This document shows, in pieces, positions 53,934-61,597 of a stretch of 64,000 nucleotides of DNA. Origin of the DNA: Lewinellaceae bacterium (GTDB taxonomy: Bacteria; Bacteroidota; Bacteroidia; Chitinophagales; Saprospiraceae); contig JADJUJ010000002.1 of the NCBI GenBank assembly GCA_016710765.1, positions 124,001 to 188,000 on the forward strand, read 5' to 3'. Positions within the stretch are counted from its first letter, which is position 1; each line of letters opens with the position of its first letter. A program made the position numbers and the translations under genes. A model generated the notes under the pieces. It saw only the letters and a program-made list of their open reading frames with translations. It made no database searches and had not been told where the DNA came from.

Positions 53934-56267
53934 ATGAGAACTTTCCTGTCCCTGTTATTGACCTTCGGGTACTTGTTCCTCTCCGCTCAAAACGGCACCA
54001 TCAGTGGCACCATCACAGATGCCATAACCAATGAAACACTGATCGGCGTAACGGTCCGAACAGGACAGCTGGGCGCCATATCCGACCTCAATGGTCAGTA
54101 TGAATTTTCGCTCCCGCCTGGTTTTTACGAAATTAGTTTTTCGTTTGTCGGGTATGCTTCGAAAGAAGTGACCGTTCGAATCTTACCCAATGAAAAAGTA
54201 GTCCTTGATGTAACACTGGGCGATTCTGACAACCTCCTGCAGCAAACCACGGTTACGGCGGGTAAATACGAAAAGGCATTGGGTGAAGTAACCGTTTCAC
54301 TCGACATCCTCAAGCCAAAAATCATAGAAAGTGTCAATACCACGTCGGTTGATGAAGTATTGACCAAAGTTCCCGGTGTAGCCATCATTGACGGGCAAGC
54401 CAGTATTCGGGGCGGCTCTGGTTTTTCTTACGGCGCAGGCACCCGTGTATTGATATTGGTTGACGACATTCCGGCCTTGCAGGTAGATGCCGGTTTCCCC
54501 AACTGGGATGATTTCCCAGTAGAAAACATCAGTCAGATTGAAGTGCTGAAAGGCGCTGCATCAGCACTTTACGGATCATCTGCCATGAACGGGATCATCA
54601 ACTTCCGCACCGGCTATGCCCGCGATAAACCCGAAACTGACGTTGCTGTATTTGGAAAAATATGGGGTAACCCAAGGGACAAAGACAAAGCCTGGTGGAA
54701 AAGCGACACTTCCGACCTCAACTTCCCTTTTGAATCGGGATTCAGCTTTGCACACCGGGAAAAAAAGGGGAAACTGGACATGGTGCTCGGCGCTTATGGC
54801 CTTTACCGGGATTCTTACAACAAAGAAACCTACAGCCGTTACGGCAGGGTTACCCCCAATCTCCGCTACCGTGTCAACGACCGTTTGAGCATAGGACTCA
54901 ACTCCAATTTTAATTTTGGAAAAAGTGGCAGTTTCTTCATCTGGGCTAATGATACTACTGGCGCCTATACACCCGGGCTCAGCTCCAGTTCGTTTACCCG
55001 TGGCCGACTTCGATTTAACATAGATCCCAGTTTACAGTATTTTGATGCCGCTGGCAACCGGCACAAGGTACTGACGCGGTACTATTATGTGCACAACGAC
55101 AACAGTGGCAATCAAAGTAACGACAGCCGAATGGTCTATGGCGAATACCAATACCAGCGTAAAATGGACCGCCTGGGTATGGTGCTTACCGCCGGCTTGG
55201 TGGGTATCTACACCAGTATAGACGCTGCTTTATACAGTATGGGAAAATTTGATTCCCGCAATCTGGCTGCCTATGCTCAATTTGATCAAAAATTATTTGA
55301 CCGGCTAAATTTGTCGGCTGGCGTGCGCTATGAGCAAAATCTGCTCAACAGCCCCGACAGTATCCGGGTAAGAGAAGGGCAAATTGCCTTTTTGCCCAAC
55401 GGACAAACCAAGGAAGCAAAACCAGTATTCCGATTCGGTGCGAACTACCAAATTGGCAGAGCAACTTACCTGCGAAGTGCCTGGGGACAAGGCTATCGCT
55501 ACCCTACTATTGCTGAAAAATTTATTACTACTGATTTTGGCATCGGTAATACCGTCATTCCCAATCCCGATTTGGTATCCGAAACGGGTTGGACTGCCGA
55601 GTTAGGCATCAAACAAGGCTTTAAACTGGGTAAATGGCAGGGTTTTGTGGACCTCACCGGCTTTGTATCTGAGTACCACAACATGATGGAATTTGTACTC
55701 GATTCCATTCAAATCAAACTCGACCCAGGGCCTCCCCCGACACTTATCCTGAGTTCTGAGTTTCAATCCCAAAACCAGGGCGACACAAGGGTATCGGGCG
55801 TAGAATTGTCCGTATTGGGTCAGGGTAAACTTGGACCAGGAACCCTTTCACTCCTGACCGGTTTTACGCATACGGATCCACGGTATAAAAGTTTCGACCG
55901 CAAAACGAATAATTACGGCTCTTCCGATTCCACTGATGTGTTGAAATACCGCTATCGCAACATGTTTAAGTTTGATGGGGAGTACAACGTTTCCAAATTC
56001 ACCCTTGGTGCTTCCGTGCAGTACAACAGCCATATGCAGGCCATTGATGATATTTTTAACATCGGTATGCCGGGGGTGCGCGCCTTCCGGGCTGCACACG
56101 ACAATGGCTTTACCATAGTAGACCTTCGTACTTCCTGGCAACTTAGTACTGGGCTGAAAGCCAGTTTCTTGGTAGCCAATTTGCTTAATGAAGTATACAC
56201 GCAGCGCCCCGCCCTGCTGGAGCCGCCAAGAAGTTACACCCTACGACTGGACTTAAAAATCAGATAG
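53934..56267 (+). CDS. TonB-dependent outer-membrane receptor
   Basis: 777 residues. A signal peptide (1-19, FLSAQ) is followed by a carboxypeptidase-like regulatory domain (GTISGTITDAITNETLIGVTV to about residue 100), a plug (TSVDEVLTKVPGVAII, ASIRGGSGFSYG, then ENISQIEVLKGAASALYGSSA) and a long barrel ending in a basic SYTLRLDLKIR. It imports a ligand (iron complex, vitamin or oligomer) using TonB energy; ligand unknown. No SusD partner is adjacent, so not a glycan-utilisation pair. Confidence 0.93.
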   Translation: MRTFLSLLLTFGYLFLSAQNGTISGTITDAITNETLIGVTVRTGQLGAISDLNGQYEFSLPPGFYEISFSFVGYASKEVTVRILPNEKVVLDVTLGDSDNLLQQTTVTAGKYEKALGEVTVSLDILKPKIIESVNTTSVDEVLTKVPGVAIIDGQASIRGGSGFSYGAGTRVLILVDDIPALQVDAGFPNWDDFPVENISQIEVLKGAASALYGSSAMNGIINFRTGYARDKPETDVAVFGKIWGNPRDKDKAWWKSDTSDLNFPFESGFSFAHREKKGKLDMVLGAYGLYRDSYNKETYSRYGRVTPNLRYRVNDRLSIGLNSNFNFGKSGSFFIWANDTTGAYTPGLSSSSFTRGRLRFNIDPSLQYFDAAGNRHKVLTRYYYVHNDNSGNQSNDSRMVYGEYQYQRKMDRLGMVLTAGLVGIYTSIDAALYSMGKFDSRNLAAYAQFDQKLFDRLNLSAGVRYEQNLLNSPDSIRVREGQIAFLPNGQTKEAKPVFRFGANYQIGRATYLRSAWGQGYRYPTIAEKFITTDFGIGNTVIPNPDLVSETGWTAELGIKQGFKLGKWQGFVDLTGFVSEYHNMMEFVLDSIQIKLDPGPPPTLILSSEFQSQNQGDTRVSGVELSVLGQGKLGPGTLSLLTGFTHTDPRYKSFDRKTNNYGSSDSTDVLKYRYRNMFKFDGEYNVSKFTLGASVQYNSHMQAIDDIFNIGMPGVRAFRAAHDNGFTIVDLRTSWQLSTGLKASFLVANLLNEVYTQRPALLEPPRSYTLRLDLKIR

Positions 56268-56268
56268 G

Positions 56269-56817
56269 ATGCCAGCCAAACTGAAAATCCTCCTCTTCGT
56301 TTTCATTGTCGCAATGACAGCCTGCAAGAACACATCGGAAAAAAAGCAGAAGGAACCCAGTCTAACGGGGCATACTACCCTATTGGAAAAAAGTACCCGC
56401 AGCACTGCCCAGGGCTTTCGCGAACCCGGGAATTGGTGTTTTAACCGATTTCCGGATGCGATACCGGTGGATGTGCCCCCGCAAAACAGCAATGAACGGG
56501 ATTTTAACATCCCCCTGGGCGTATCGAAAATTGTAGTAGACTTTGGTAAAATAACCAGCTCCTTTTTGCTGTTTCATATCCAGGGAAAGGGCATTGAATT
56601 GTTCACCAGCAATCATTTTGCCCAATGCCTCTCCAACGATGAGCATTTCAAACTCTATCCAGCAGGAAATGGATTCCGGTACAACAACAACCATGAGATA
56701 CAATACGAACTGGAAATATTGCCTTATTCTAACGGCTATCGGGCCAAAATGACCTTTCCGGTTGCCTCACAATACGGCATAGCAGTACACCACTGTTCGG
56801 ATTGCGCTGTAGAATAA
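56269..56817 (+). CDS. Lipoprotein of unknown function
   Basis: 182 residues starting one base after the TonB receptor stop, so the two are probably translated together. Lipobox MTAC (C19). The mature part has a W-C-F block (GNWCFNRFPDAIP), cysteines near the middle and CSDCAVE at the C-terminus, maybe metal-binding. No family recognised. A role in handling the receptor's ligand is a guess from position. Confidence 0.6.
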   Translation: MPAKLKILLFVFIVAMTACKNTSEKKQKEPSLTGHTTLLEKSTRSTAQGFREPGNWCFNRFPDAIPVDVPPQNSNERDFNIPLGVSKIVVDFGKITSSFLLFHIQGKGIELFTSNHFAQCLSNDEHFKLYPAGNGFRYNNNHEIQYELEILPYSNGYRAKMTFPVASQYGIAVHHCSDCAVE

Positions 56818-57008
56818 AAAGTGATACCATTAACCTTTTTGCGTTTGGGGCGATTAGCCAAGGGTTATGTCTTATTACAAAACAACATGCTATGTCTGCT
56901 ATACGGCAAAAGCATTTATTTACCTGATGTTAGCGCATCTTGGCAAGCTCTTTGCAACCACCCTCATTGTTCAAATTCCTTTAGAGCATTTTTATTAAAA
57001 CAAAAGGT

Positions 57009-57464
57009 ATGTCAATATTGGCTCGGATGACATGGGCGCCTCTAGTGTTACTCTTATGCATTCAGACAGCCTGTAAACCCGATCATAAACCTGCAGCGCA
57101 AAATGACGCTGCAGCAAACAACAGCCCCAGCGATGCGGCAGAAGATATTGGCAAAAGTGACCTGCTGGAACTTATTCAGGGTAAATGGTTCGATGCAAAA
57201 GATGCCAATAAAAGCCTTGAAGTGATCGGAAATGAGCTGATCTGGCACATGCCTAACCAACAGGATGTGCAGGCCACCGTGGATATAGACAGCAACTGCA
57301 CACTGCAAAGTTGTCAGCAGACCTTACCCCAACAAGGCTGGTGTTTTGTGGCGCATTTCGAAGCCGGACAACAATGTTTCCTCGTACTATCCTGCGACAA
57401 GAGCAGTTTTCGGTTTGCACGCCTAGATGCTACCCTGGAAGAGGAGGTTTATCAACGGCCCTGA
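57009..57464 (+). CDS. Small lipoprotein, unknown
   Basis: 151 residues; lipobox QTAC (C21) preceded by a hydrophobic signal. The mature part begins with a low-complexity Ala/Asn linker and then a small beta-rich domain (LLELIQGKWFDAKDANKSLEVIGNEL) that resembles lipocalin-like or DUF-type domains; four cysteines in the C-terminal half (C-x-LQSC, GWCF, QQCF, SCDK). Unrecognised. Start could be the later ATG 57027, which keeps the signal. The 191 bp before it (56818-57008) hold nothing convincing. Confidence 0.6.
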   Translation: MSILARMTWAPLVLLLCIQTACKPDHKPAAQNDAAANNSPSDAAEDIGKSDLLELIQGKWFDAKDANKSLEVIGNELIWHMPNQQDVQATVDIDSNCTLQSCQQTLPQQGWCFVAHFEAGQQCFLVLSCDKSSFRFARLDATLEEEVYQRP

Positions 57465-57496
57465 TAAAAAAAGCGGTTTTTAAGTGCATAATATTG

Positions 57497-57526
57497 TTGT
57501 TCTGGAACTTGTTTTAACTACATTTG
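57497..57526 (+). promoter_or_regulatory. Bacteroidota-type promoter for the 57557 operon
   Basis: TTG (57497-57499) and TACATTTG (57519-57526) are separated by 19 bases, matching the -33/-7 consensus; the ATG follows by 30 bp. The best promoter in the window. Confidence 0.6.
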
Positions 57527-57556
57527 CCATTACAACAAATTGACTTTGTAACCGCA

Positions 57557-58171
57557 ATGTTTACCATCAATATTTACTTACGACTCGCTCTGATTGGGGG
57601 CGGCATTGTATTGGGCGCCGCCCTTTGGATGCTTTGGGGGTTCTGGTATGGATTTCCATTTTTACTGGTGGGTATTTTGCTGCTGATCGGCTACTTACTG
57701 CTGGGCACCATCATGTCTACCAACAATTTTCTGAGTCAGCAACGGTTTCCGGAAGCGGAAGAACGGCTTAAACTAACTTGGTTCCCACAATTACTGTTGG
57801 TTGGCTACAAGGGTGTCTACTACATGACACACGGCGCCCTGGCTTTGCAAAAGAAAGACTTTAGCACCGCAGAATCCTGGCTAAAAAAAGCGCTGGACGC
57901 AGGTTTACCCTCCGACAATGAGCGCGCTGCTGCATTGCTGCAACTTGCGCTGATTTCCGCCTCAAAAAACAACCGCCAGGCTGCACTCAGCCATGTTGCC
58001 GACATTAAAAAACTCAGCGTCACCGAACCCATGATCAAGGAACAGGTGAAAGATCTTGAGAAGCAACTGAAACAAATGCAGCAATCTATGAATCCTTCGA
58101 CCATGGCCATGATGGGTGGGCGCGGAGGATTCCGCGCCGGGAGCAAACGCCCCAGGCCTAAAATGAAATAA
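57557..58171 (+). CDS. Membrane-anchored TPR-like protein
   Basis: 204 residues from ATG 57557. Two N-terminal membrane helices (LRLALIGGGIVLGAALWML and FPFLLVGILLLIGYLLLG) are followed by a cytoplasmic helical-repeat part (ALALQKKDFSTAESWLKKAL... ALLQLALISASKNNRQAAL) and a basic glycine/arginine-rich tail. No enzyme motif. It precedes pntAA by 32 bp on the same strand, so may be co-transcribed. Confidence 0.75.
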   Translation: MFTINIYLRLALIGGGIVLGAALWMLWGFWYGFPFLLVGILLLIGYLLLGTIMSTNNFLSQQRFPEAEERLKLTWFPQLLLVGYKGVYYMTHGALALQKKDFSTAESWLKKALDAGLPSDNERAAALLQLALISASKNNRQAALSHVADIKKLSVTEPMIKEQVKDLEKQLKQMQQSMNPSTMAMMGGRGGFRAGSKRPRPKMK

Positions 58172-58203
58172 AATTCCGGTTTAACCGCACCAACAACTCT
58201 ATT

Positions 58204-59319
58204 ATGCTTATCGGTATTCCTAAAGAAACGTACCCCGGCGAACTTCGTGCGGTGGTCATCCCAAATGATGTCGTCAGGTTGATAAAACTTGGCGCAAGGG
58301 TCAAAATTGAATCTGGTTTGGGAGCAGGCATTCGGGTATCCGATGCCGAGTACGAAAAAGCAGGAGCTGAGGTCACTTCCGACCGAAAGAGCCTGCTTAC
58401 TGGCAGCGATATTGTGCTGCGCTTACGCAAACCCTCCCTGGAGGAAGTCGCAATGATGCCTGCAGGCACCATTCATGTCAGTTACCTGGACCCCTTCAAC
58501 GAAAAGGACCTGATTGACAAAATGGCTGCGCAAGGCATCAGCACTTACTGCATCGAACTGATCCCCCGCAGTACAAGGGCACAAAAAATGGACTCCCTGA
58601 GTTCTCAGGCAAGTCTTGCCGGTTATGTAGCCGTCATTCTGGCTGCTGAAAAAACCGATCGGGTTTTCCCCATGATGACTACCCCTGCAGGTACCATCAA
58701 TCCGGCCCGCGTATTCATTATCGGCGCCGGGGTTGCTGGTTTACAGGCCATTGCAACGGCCCAACGATTGGGCGCCCGCGTGGATGCTTTTGATACCCGC
58801 CCTGCGGTTGCAGAGCAAGTTCGTTCACTTGGAGGTCGTTTCTTAGAAATCGACCTCGGCGAAACCGGACAAACAAAAGATGGTTATGCCAAAGCGCTCA
58901 CGGAAGAACAACTTGCCAAACAAAGAGAAGTCATGGCCAAGCAATGTGCCATCAGCGACGTGGTCATTACAACGGCGCAGGTTTTTGGCCGAAAAGCGCC
59001 CATCATCATCACCAAAGAAATGGTGGCCGGCATGAAACCCGGTAGTTTACTGATCGACCTTGCCGTTGAAACCGGCGGCAATGTGGAAGGTGCTGAACTC
59101 GGCAAAATTGTCGACATCAACGGCGTACGCATTATTGGACTGGAAAACCTTCCAGGTCAGGTTGCTGTTCATGCCAGCCAGATGTATTCTGCCAACCTAT
59201 ACAACTTCATTGATGAATTCTGGGATAAAGAGAACAAAGTGTTCAAAATAGACCCGGAAGACGATATTCAACAAAGCTGCATGCTTACCCATGGCGGCAA
59301 AATCACCAGAACACTTTAA
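58204..59319 (+). CDS. pntAA: NAD(P) transhydrogenase, alpha-1 subunit
   Basis: 371 residues. NAD(H)-binding domain I of proton-pumping transhydrogenase: IGIPKETYPGELR, ALA-DH-like SSQASLAGY, the dinucleotide fold IIGAGVAGLQAIATAQRLGA and DFAVEAGGNVEG-like DLAVETGGNVEG. Ends before the membrane helices, which are encoded separately next. Works with the next two genes to move hydride between NAD and NADP at the expense of the proton gradient, feeding NADPH to trxB and biosynthesis. Confidence 0.95.
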   Translation: MLIGIPKETYPGELRAVVIPNDVVRLIKLGARVKIESGLGAGIRVSDAEYEKAGAEVTSDRKSLLTGSDIVLRLRKPSLEEVAMMPAGTIHVSYLDPFNEKDLIDKMAAQGISTYCIELIPRSTRAQKMDSLSSQASLAGYVAVILAAEKTDRVFPMMTTPAGTINPARVFIIGAGVAGLQAIATAQRLGARVDAFDTRPAVAEQVRSLGGRFLEIDLGETGQTKDGYAKALTEEQLAKQREVMAKQCAISDVVITTAQVFGRKAPIIITKEMVAGMKPGSLLIDLAVETGGNVEGAELGKIVDINGVRIIGLENLPGQVAVHASQMYSANLYNFIDEFWDKENKVFKIDPEDDIQQSCMLTHGGKITRTL

Positions 59320-59343
59320 CGTAAAGTCCAACAACTACGCATT

Positions 59344-59637
59344 ATGGATACTACGATTTTAATTACCATGATCTTCATTCTTGTGCTGGCTATTTTCCTT
59401 GGCGTTGAAATCATATCCAAGGTTCCTTCCCTGCTGCACACCCCGCTGATGTCGGGTTCCAATGCCATTTCTGGCGTCACTGTCGTAGGCGCACTGATTG
59501 CAGCTGGCGCGGGAGCTGGAGAGAATACCACTGCCATTCTGGGAGGCATCGCTGTCGGCCTTGCAATGGTGAATGTTGCCGGTGGCTATTTTGTTACCGA
59601 CCGTATGCTCAATATGTTCAAGAAAAAGGATAAATAA
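59344..59637 (+). CDS. pntAB: NAD(P) transhydrogenase, alpha-2 subunit
   Basis: 97 residues, three membrane helices (ILITMIFILVLAIFLGVEII, SNAISGVTVVGALIAAG and GGIAVGLAMVNVAGGYFVTDRML), the membrane portion of the alpha chain as a separate polypeptide. Located 24 bp after pntAA and 5 bp before pntB. This three-gene split is common outside enterobacteria. Confidence 0.95.
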   Translation: MDTTILITMIFILVLAIFLGVEIISKVPSLLHTPLMSGSNAISGVTVVGALIAAGAGAGENTTAILGGIAVGLAMVNVAGGYFVTDRMLNMFKKKDK

Positions 59638-59642
59638 GCACC

Positions 59643-61031
59643 ATGGCACTGACAAACCTTATCAATCTCGTCTATATTCTCTCCGCCGTAACCTTTATTC
59701 TGGGCTTCAAAATGATAAGCAGCCCTGAATCAGCGCAACGCGGCAACCTCATTTCTGGATTGGGCATGGCAACTGCCATCATCGTTACCTTGATGCTGCC
59801 CGATATTGAACGCTTTCAGTTTATCTTTATGGGAGCAGCCGTTGGTGCTGCTATCGGATTGTTTTTTGCATACCGTACGCCTATGACAGGCATGCCTCAA
59901 ATGGTGGGCCTTTTAAATGGTTTTGGCGGCCTGGCCAGTTGGTTTGTGGCGCTTGCAGAATTCGAATCGCCCCGGGATCAGGGCCTTTTTGGTGGCAGCG
60001 TGTTGTGGCTCGCAGCCATCATTGGCGCGGTTACTTTCTCCGGTTCCATTATTGCTTGGGCAAAACTGGATGAAAAATTCATTTCTGGAAAACCCATCAT
60101 GTACAAAGGCCAGCAAATTGTTACCCTGGTGGTAATGCTTGGCATGCTGGCCTGTGGCATCATGTTCGCGAAGGATACCCTCGACCCAAATGCACTGTAT
60201 TACTTTGGTGGCTTCTCACTGTTCGCCTTTATTTTGGGTATTTTATTGACCATTCCAATTGGTGGCGCAGATATGCCGGTGGTTATTTGCCTCCTGAACT
60301 CCTATTCTGGTATGGCGGCTTGTGCTTCTGGATTTGTTGTCGGCAATACGTTGCTGGTAGTAGCAGGAGCCCTGGTAGGTGCTTCAGGTATCATTCTTAC
60401 CCTGATTATGTGTAAAGCAATGAACCGATCTGTAGCCAATGTATTCCTTGGAGGATTCGGCGCTCCGGTTACCGGTACAGCCATGGAGGTTAGCGGCGAA
60501 ATTAAGCCAATTAAACCCGATGAAGCCTACCTGGTCCTGGAAGCCGCTCAAAGCGTAGTCATCGTTCCTGGATACGGCATGGCTGTTTCCCAAGCACAAC
60601 ATGCTGTACGTGAACTTACAGAACAATTGGAGAAAAATGGAACGGAAGTGCGCTTTGCCATCCACCCTGTTGCCGGGCGTATGCCAGGCCACATGAACGT
60701 ACTACTGGCCGAAGCCAATATTTCCTACGACGCAATGGTTGAAATGGATGCCATCAACCCCACCATGGAAACGGTGGATGTTTGTATGATCATTGGCGCC
60801 AACGACGTGGTGAATCCGGCCGCAAGGGTCGACAAAATGAGCCCACTCTACGGCATGCCAATTATCAACGCAGATTATGCCAAAACCGTTATCATCATGA
60901 AACGCAGTATGGGTAAAGGTTTTGCTGGTGTTGAAAATCCATTGTTTTTCAACAACAACTCCCGGATGCTTTTTGGTGACGCCAAAGCAAGTTTGCAGGC
61001 ATTGGTCAGTGAATTTAAAGGCGGCAATTAA
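59643..61031 (+). CDS. pntB: NAD(P) transhydrogenase, beta subunit
   Basis: 462 residues: about eight or nine membrane helices up to residue 280, then the NADP(H)-binding domain III (VIVPGYGMAVSQAQHAVREL, HPVAGRMPGHMNVLLAEA, IGANDVVNPAAR, IIMKRSMGKGFAG). Complete and ends the operon at 61031. No clear terminator follows. Confidence 0.96.
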   Translation: MALTNLINLVYILSAVTFILGFKMISSPESAQRGNLISGLGMATAIIVTLMLPDIERFQFIFMGAAVGAAIGLFFAYRTPMTGMPQMVGLLNGFGGLASWFVALAEFESPRDQGLFGGSVLWLAAIIGAVTFSGSIIAWAKLDEKFISGKPIMYKGQQIVTLVVMLGMLACGIMFAKDTLDPNALYYFGGFSLFAFILGILLTIPIGGADMPVVICLLNSYSGMAACASGFVVGNTLLVVAGALVGASGIILTLIMCKAMNRSVANVFLGGFGAPVTGTAMEVSGEIKPIKPDEAYLVLEAAQSVVIVPGYGMAVSQAQHAVRELTEQLEKNGTEVRFAIHPVAGRMPGHMNVLLAEANISYDAMVEMDAINPTMETVDVCMIIGANDVVNPAARVDKMSPLYGMPIINADYAKTVIIMKRSMGKGFAGVENPLFFNNNSRMLFGDAKASLQALVSEFKGGN

Positions 61032-61324
61032 ATCCCCGCCACATATCGCGTATAGAAAACTTGAGCCATCCCGAATGTTGGAAAAGTAATGCGCCATTCA
61101 CCGATAGATGGCAATACATCACCGGTAGATCGGTATCGAAGTATTTCGGTACCGATCTTCTCTTTTATAGCAATAGGTTTTTAAAAAGCCCTGTATACAA
61201 AAGCCTTCCAGCCCCTGATTTAAGGGAGCAAGAAGTCGTAATCTAAAGCCACGAACGCTGTTTCCACAACACCAAAGTTCTGGTGATGGAATAATGAATT
61301 CGGATTGACGCACCCTAAGCCATA
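61032..61324. other. Intergenic region after pntB
   Basis: First half of a 566-bp gap. Contains the near-palindrome GATCGGTATCG/CGGTACCGATC near 61131-61166 (imperfect) and otherwise nothing I recognise; open frames are short and unlike proteins. Confidence 0.35.
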
Positions 61325-61459
61325 CTCTATTTCCCAGCATTGGATGTGACAAAAGACAACAAGCCAGGCCAATATTTCATCCGGTATTGGGATGAAGGTC
61401 AGGACGTACACACCTTTGGCGGCTTGGATTTCCTCATCTATTTTACCAGTGTTACTTGA
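61325..61459 (+). pseudogene. Possible 3' coding remnant
   Basis: An open stretch of 44 codons without a start codon ends at TGA (61457-61459). It reads like protein: LYFPALDVTKDNKPGQYFIR followed by YWDEGQDVHTFGGLDFLIYF and TSVT, with balanced composition and aromatic/acidic content unlike random frames. Upstream in frame is a stop, so the 5' part of a gene is missing. Family not recognised. Confidence 0.4.
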
Positions 61460-61522
61460 ACATAACCCCTTGTTTTTTGGTGTAATTGATTACCCAAAAT
61501 TACAAAGGGGGATTAAATAAGC

Positions 61523-61556
61523 ATCCCGAACCTTCCTTGTAGAGAAAATTCGGGAT
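61523..61556 (-). terminator. Possible terminator for the HYR protein gene
   Basis: ATCCCGAA and TTCGGGAT (8-bp perfect stem, 18-base loop), 42 bp past the minus-strand stop at 61598. The sequence after it on that strand (GCTTATTTAA) is a weak T tract. Confidence 0.35.
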
Positions 61557-61597
61557 AACTCATGTTTGTTTTTATTTTAGACGATGTTGGTGATACT

